Program-made: the position numbers and the translations under genes
Part shown: one piece after another, positions 58,680 through 64,000 of the stretch
Position numbering within the stretch: position 1 is the first letter of the stretch
Layout: the number at the start of each line of letters is the position of its first letter
The notes under the pieces: generated by a model
What the model saw: only the letters and a program-made list of their open reading frames with translations
What the model was told of the DNA's origin: nothing
Databases searched by the model: none
Assembly (NCBI GenBank): GCA_000827265.1
Contig: KN834756.1
Location: forward strand, 240,509 to 304,508
Direction: 5' to 3'
Length of the DNA stretch: 64,000 bases
DNA from: Collybiopsis luxurians FD-317 M1
Taxonomy: Eukaryota; Basidiomycota; Agaricomycetes; Agaricales; Omphalotaceae

Positions 58680-61600
58680 ATGGCGAGCTCACAAAGTCAG
58701 AGCCAAAGCCAGAGCTTTTTGCGACAACGTTCAACACCAGCAGTAACTACTACTCAGTCTCAGTCTGTCTCTGACGAGCTGCAGCATCAAAAAGTGGCCA
58801 CAAAACGCGAAGTCGTTTGGGGTAAAACGCCCAGTGGACAAGGTGCTTTACTCGTAATGTTGATACATCTTTGCGGTATAGCTAACAAGATTTAGTTTTT
58901 CGCGTACCAACCACACACGACGTGCTCACCCTCTTCAATCCGACCTACCCCAAAAGTCACTTTGACATCCTCAGTCTAGTCTTGCTGGGTTCTCAAATTG
59001 CCTTATTCTTCCTCTTCCCCACTCGAGTCTCGCAAGTGTTCTTCCTCATCTACTTTGCGTTCTGGCGAACCGCGTACGATGCGGGACTGGGTTGGGTTTT
59101 GACCAAGCAGAGTAAGAAGCGGTGGATTGAGAAGCAAGTGCAAAAGTTTGGGTGGTTGGATGAGAAGAGGAGGCCGGAGGTTAGGGAGTGGGTTAGGAAG
59201 CAGTTGGTTGGGAAGATGGGGAAGGATTATTCGTTTGATGTATGTCTTGCCAATCTTGGCGGTATATTTCTCGCTGACATTTGCTAATAGGAGCTTCCCA
59301 TGGAGTACAATACCTGGTTGCTTTTTCGACAAGCCGTGGATATTATTTTGCTCAAGTATGCTTTTTCTCTCCTTTTTCACCTATTGATCCTCGTCCTTGA
59401 CTGATATCGCCATTCCCCAGTGACTTTGTCGCCTACTGTATGTTCGCATTCGCGTGTTTCCGCGTCCCTGAAGGTCTTTCCACGTTCGTACACGTCATGA
59501 GGTATGTTGAAACGCGGGCTTTTACGTCTAGTCGGATCTCGTTTTTCATTTGTGGCTATCCGGACAAACAAATGTGCTAATTAATGACAATGACGCGTTA
59601 GGTGGATTGGTGGCTTGGCTCTCATTGGATTCAATCTGTGGGTCAAGACTGAAGCTCACGCGGTCGTCAAGGATTATGGATGGTACTGGGGCGACTGTTT
59701 CTTCCAACGGGGTGCCCTTGTTTTTGATGGTGTATTCGAGCTGGCTCCGCATCCGATGTATTCTGTTGGTAAGCAACTTTTCCTAATTTGCCTTTGGCTG
59801 ACCAATGAACTAAATCCTCTCTTGAACCAGGTTACGCAGGGTACTACGGTCTCTCACTCATCGCAGGCTCTTACGCCGTCCTTTTCGTCTCTCTCGCTGC
59901 ACACGCCGCGCAGTTTGCGTTTTTGGTCTTTTTCGAGAATCCGCATATCGAGAGGCTGTATGGGCAACGCAAGGCGATTGCGAAGAGGGTTCCGCTTTTG
60001 AACCAGAGTCAAAATCTTGTAGCGGAGACTGGGACCGGTTCTTCGACGCCTTTGGATGATTCTGAAGAGGTGTTGTTGGCGAGAGTCGACCGGAACGACG
60101 ATAACGACAATGGCAAGGTGTCCTCCCGGGATGTGGACGTGGATGTGGATTTGCTTACGACGCCTTCTGCGACGGAGGGTGAGTCCGCTACGGATGATAC
60201 GGATTTGGAGTTGGATACGGAGACGGAGACGGAGGAGGGGGAGACTGAGATGGAGATGGAAGGGGAGGAACGTTCTGGACTCTTGATGTTCGAGGGTAAA
60301 TCCCAATCCAAGTCGGGGTCGTCTTCGGGCTCTGTTGGAAGGGCGAGCCCCCCTCGGATCTCCTCGAGGTCGAGCTCGGGTGGGCGCGGGAGGAGGTCGC
60401 CTTTGGGTCAAAAGGGTAGTTCCTCGTCGTCGGTGGTAGGGAGTGGTAGTGTTTCGAGGGAGTCGCCGGTGCCTTCGCTTGGTTCTGGTGCTCGTTCTGG
60501 ATCTGGGAAGGGCAATGGTTCCGGGTCTGGAACGGCCAGTCGCGCTCGTAGATCGACTGCGGTATCGCAGCATGATCTGTTGAATCGGTATTTCCGACGG
60601 GATATGGTCATTTTTAGGAATTTGGATTTGTTACGGTACGTTTCTGTGGGAGCTGTGGTTTATTGTATAAAAAAAACTCACAAAAACTCCTTTCTTCCCT
60701 CTCTTCCTTCCTCTCATTCGTCACACAGAGCCCCAGACGCCCTGCTCATCGTCCTCCTCATCTACTCGGCCCTTTTCACCGTCCTACCCGCTTCGATATT
60801 CGCGTCGACTTCGTCTCTGGTCGCGGTACACTTTGTGCACGCGCTGGTGTGGTGCGTAGTGCACGTGTTTGGGTTGGGCCTTTTGTTGAGGGCGCAGAGC
60901 GAGAGCAAGTTTTTGGTCAAGCATTTTGTGAGGAATTATCATTATACGTTTGGGGATGGGGATGGAGCGAAAGGTTAGTCCCGAGTGTGCCCTTTTGGAA
61001 ATTGGAAATTGGAAATTGGAATTGACTTGTTTTGTCCCCTTTGTAGGTGCTATCGTGGAAGCGTTTGCGAATTTCAAGGCGATTTATAATGCTAGTTTGT
61101 GTATGATGTATGGTGAGTCGAGTCGGGTTTTTTTTGGTTTTCTTGAGGCTCATGTTTCTCTTTTCTTTGCTTAGTGTCTTTCCTCGGTCTCGTGTGGCGT
61201 ACGTATTCTATCCCTTCGAATTGGACGGTTGGGAATGAGCTGTTGAGGCATACGTTGGGTGCTGTGAGTGTTTTTTTCTCTTTTCTTTTCGTAAACCTTT
61301 CTTTGTGTCTTTGTGTGCTATCCTCGTGTTATGCTCGAGTGGATGGGATGAATGGGTTTGTTGATGAACAATCTTTTTTTCTGTTTTCTTTGATTGCAGT
61401 TGCTCGTCGGGCTACACGTATGGGCGACGCTCGAGTCGTTTGAGGTTTTGGGTGTTTTCGGTGAGCATACGCGAGAGAAAGAGAGAAAGAGGGATGCTGA
61501 TATTTGTGCGAAGGATGGTTCTTTGGTGATTTCTTCATGGAGGAGTTTCCTTCTCATGTGGAGTATTCTGGGATTTATCGGTATGTGTGATGTTCTTTTT

Positions 61601-63660
61601 ACTGGTTGTTTGGCTCATCCTCATCTTCGTCTCCTACTTACTCCTGCGTCGCCCACTCTACTCCTTTCCCCGCTTTTCCTCTCTCCCTTCTCTCCCCTCT
61701 TCTCTTCTTTTACAGATACCTCAACAACCCAGAAATGATGGGCGGTGCAGCATGGTTCGGGCTCGGTCTCATCAGCGGTAGCAAGTTGGTCTTTTGTCTT
61801 GCGGTCATCAAGCATTTGGGACATTGGTGGTTTGTTAGTAGTGTTGAAAAGTGCGTCATGTTTTTTTGGGGTGTTAATGATGCTAACTGGACTCTTTTTT
61901 TTCGTTTTTACTTCTACTCTTCCGTCTCCCTTCCTTTCCTGTCGCTTCTTTCCTCCTTTCTACCGCTTCCATCCTCTTTCCCTCTCGCGTCTGGTGCTCC
62001 CTCTGGCCCCCGCATCTCCTTCTCTCGCTACCGTACCTCTTCCTCATCTCCGATTACAGCCCTCACATGACCAAACTATACGGCGACTCGCTCCGCAAAG
62101 AAGCGGGCTTTGTCAAAGTTATCAAGAACGTCGCCAGCAAGAACGCTCGCATTCTGGAAAAGAGAGCCGGAAAACACGCTCCAGAGCTAAAGCGCGTTGC
62201 CAAAGTCGCGAAAGAGGTTAAGGGGACTTTTGACAAGGTGTTTGAGGAGACGGCGGATGTCGTTGAAGAGTTTTTGGCAAAGTGTGAGTTGGACATTTCT
62301 TCGAGGGGGATATTTTGGGGAGCTGATGAAGCCGCTGCGTATGCTTCTTTGTAGCTCGACCGAAGATCTCCGGAGTCGTTTCGGATACCAAGGTCCTTTT
62401 GCAGCAGTCGAGGGAGAAGTTGGTCATTACGTATGTGTGGATTGTTGGTTCCTTTACATGCTTTGTTCTGACGATGATTTTTTTTCGTTTTGATGTCCGT
62501 TAGTCGGGTCGCTACAGACATGTCTTCGTATGATACGTCGAAATACCGAGCGACGGTCTTGCCTAGCTCTGAAGGGACACTCAGGTTCCATCTTGGTGAA
62601 CCTATCAAGATCAGGTGGCAGGCGCCTCTTATGCATTCGAGAAAGGACTGGATCGGCATTTATAGGGTGAGTTAAGGCGTGCTTGAAGGAGGCAAAGATC
62701 TTACTCTGACTTTTTCTTTCCCCCTCGTCTTAGGTCGGAGCTAATAAATCGAGTCTCGTCACCAAGACTTCTTCCATGGGCATGTGGGTGCCGGTCCACG
62801 ATGAAGAATGGGATGGCGATATCCCGCTCGGTTTGGATCGCCCGGATGTTCCCGTCAAAGATTCGGAGAGCGGTGTGGTGACATTCAAGGATAATACGTT
62901 GCCTTGGATTGTTGGACGTTATGAGGTGAGCTACCAGTGCACCAGCCCTTTGATTATGAGTTCTTATCGGTTTTCCTTCCATGCAGATTCGGTACCATCA
63001 CGATGGAAAGTACAATGTGATGAGTTTGGATGGGCCTATCGAAATATACGGTAAGTCGACCTCGTGTTCTTTGCTTGACTGGATACACGCTGAACGCGAG
63101 ATCACCTGTCCCATGTAGTTGATACCCCAACCGAGCTCAACTTTGCTTCTGTCCGCAAAAGTCTCATGCGGATCGTACCGCTGTGTCTCGACTCGGACCC
63201 GTCCTTGGTACCGCTTGCGTGTAAGAGCGAAGATCCTTATGTTGCGGAACATACTTCTGGTTTCCGTGGCGAGCCAAGTACTCCGCGCCCACGCCTCAAA
63301 GATCCCGAAGTCGACTCTCCGCTCCGGGCTACGGCGGACACGGACGTTGACTCTCGTTCGACTGGATTAGATGGGGGTGAAAATGAGGGTGAGAATGGAG
63401 ATGGGGGTAGAGGCAGACACGATGGAGAAAGCTCCGGGAGAGGGGAAGGGGAAAGAGACCGGTACGGAGAGGACCGGACTCATAACCCGGGCCCAGATCC
63501 CGACCCAGACGATTTTAGCTTCTGGTCCGAGCATCAGGCGAAACGGATATGCTCTGCTATCAAACAGACATTCGGGGTCGAGTATGCGCCGGAGGTGGTG
63601 GTTGCCGATGCTAATCTGTCGGCGTTGGCTAATAGGATATTGCTGTCGAAACAGATGTGA
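58680..63660 (+). CDS. cho2: Phosphatidylethanolamine N-methyltransferase (CHO2)
   Basis: CHO2 makes the first methylation of phosphatidylethanolamine, using S-adenosylmethionine, on the way to phosphatidylcholine in the ER. The ATG at 58680 gives [12 protein letters not shown], then [20 protein letters not shown] across intron 1 and [18 protein letters not shown]. The first methyltransferase module has [41 protein letters not shown] and the [20 protein letters not shown] signature. A long acidic then Ser/Arg/Gly-rich insert (about 60000-60590) separates the two modules. The second has [24 protein letters not shown], a [15 protein letters not shown] block and [21 protein letters not shown]. 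The C-terminal region, [32 protein letters not shown] and [15 protein letters not shown], is typical of CHO2. The disordered tail near 63330-63520 is also family-like. There are over ten introns; I did not fix every boundary. No frameshift was noted. Confidence 0.92.
60994..61023. repeat. (TTGGAAA)n microsatellite within a CHO2 intron
   Basis: About four tandem copies of a TTGGAAA heptamer, seen directly. They lie in the intron that follows the FGDGDGAKG exon. Confidence 0.85.
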
Positions 63661-64000
63661 TGTGATTGCCTCTGAAGTTTGGGATGAGCGGGTTTTGAGA
63701 GTGGATATACATGGATGGTATTTACTTAGATGGTAGATCGCGGTGGTGCTTTCTTTTCCGTTTTTCTAGATGCGGCGTACTTTTTTATGAGGTGATGACA
63801 TCCGCTGCGTGTTTTACTAGTGGTCTATCGAATACGTATACATGATTGACACAAGAACGGTTTCTTTCAATGTGCCTGCATCGTGGTCTCATGATACAGG
63901 CAAGGCCGGCCTTCCATTCTTGAGAACCATGACAGATGTCAGACAATGGCCGTTCTTGAGCCTATGTACGCAACCCCATGATAGGAGACTGAATTCTGTA
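63661..64000. other. 3' flank of CHO2
   Basis: This 340-bp stretch holds the CHO2 3' UTR and intergenic DNA. No further gene start is visible before the window ends. Confidence 0.5.

Noticed and set aside
59854..60573. Minus-strand 239-codon Arg/Pro-rich frame
   Set aside because: It is antisense to the CHO2 insert; its composition mirrors the Ser/Glu codons of CHO2.

Overview
The window is nuclear DNA of a filamentous basidiomycete, almost certainly an Agaricomycete. Genes are split by many short introns (about 45-75 bp, GT..AG). The families present are typical of that class: the tail of a NACHT/WD40 protein, DUF6533 and DUF6534 membrane proteins, a GH115 xylan glucuronidase, a secreted intradiol dioxygenase and a two-module CHO2 methyltransferase. 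I see no rRNA, convincing tRNA, CRISPR array or intact transposon. Gene models were built by joining reading frames across canonical splice sites and checking phase. Several open frames begin at GTG/TTG, and for those I moved the start to the first sensible ATG.

Layout. 1-3.1 kb (+): the C-terminal tail of a WD40/NLR-type protein runs in frame into repeated exon-like units and an uncharacterised multi-exon protein. 5.4-7.6 kb (+): a four-pass membrane protein with a long low-complexity tail. 10.5-11.8 kb (-): Dcn1, the cullin neddylation factor. 11.8-22.7 kb is gene-poor, with one short hypothetical gene at 18.1-19.0 kb. 22.7-26.8 kb (-): secreted GH115. 27.4-27.85 kb (-): a small single-pass membrane protein. 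28.2-37.3 kb (-): a tandem duplication holding two intact type-B carboxylesterases, a broken copy and an intact copy of a Cdc20/Cdh1-family WD40 protein, and a stray GH115 fragment at the junction. 39.2-40.5 kb (+): secreted intradiol dioxygenase. 42.3-49.3 kb: a DUF6533 gene (+) and a DUF6534 gene (-) flank a decayed, intron-bearing piece of a TTC7/Ypp1 gene. 51.7-52.9 kb (+): Nudix hydrolase. 54.3-57.0 kb (-): a divergent protein kinase whose frame continues without a stop into a multi-pass membrane region. 58.7-63.7 kb (+): CHO2, phosphatidylethanolamine N-methyltransferase.

How they fit together. GH115 and the esterases look like secreted plant-polymer-degrading or detoxifying enzymes, and the intradiol dioxygenase fits lignin-derived aromatic turnover. 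Dcn1 and the Cdc20-like protein belong to ubiquitin-ligase control. CHO2 is core phospholipid synthesis. There is no sign of one co-regulated cluster. The most unusual items are the kinase-membrane fusion with an NFG in place of DFG, the nested tandem duplication around 32.05 kb, and the Cdc20-family paralogue with a C-terminal Ile-Arg tail.
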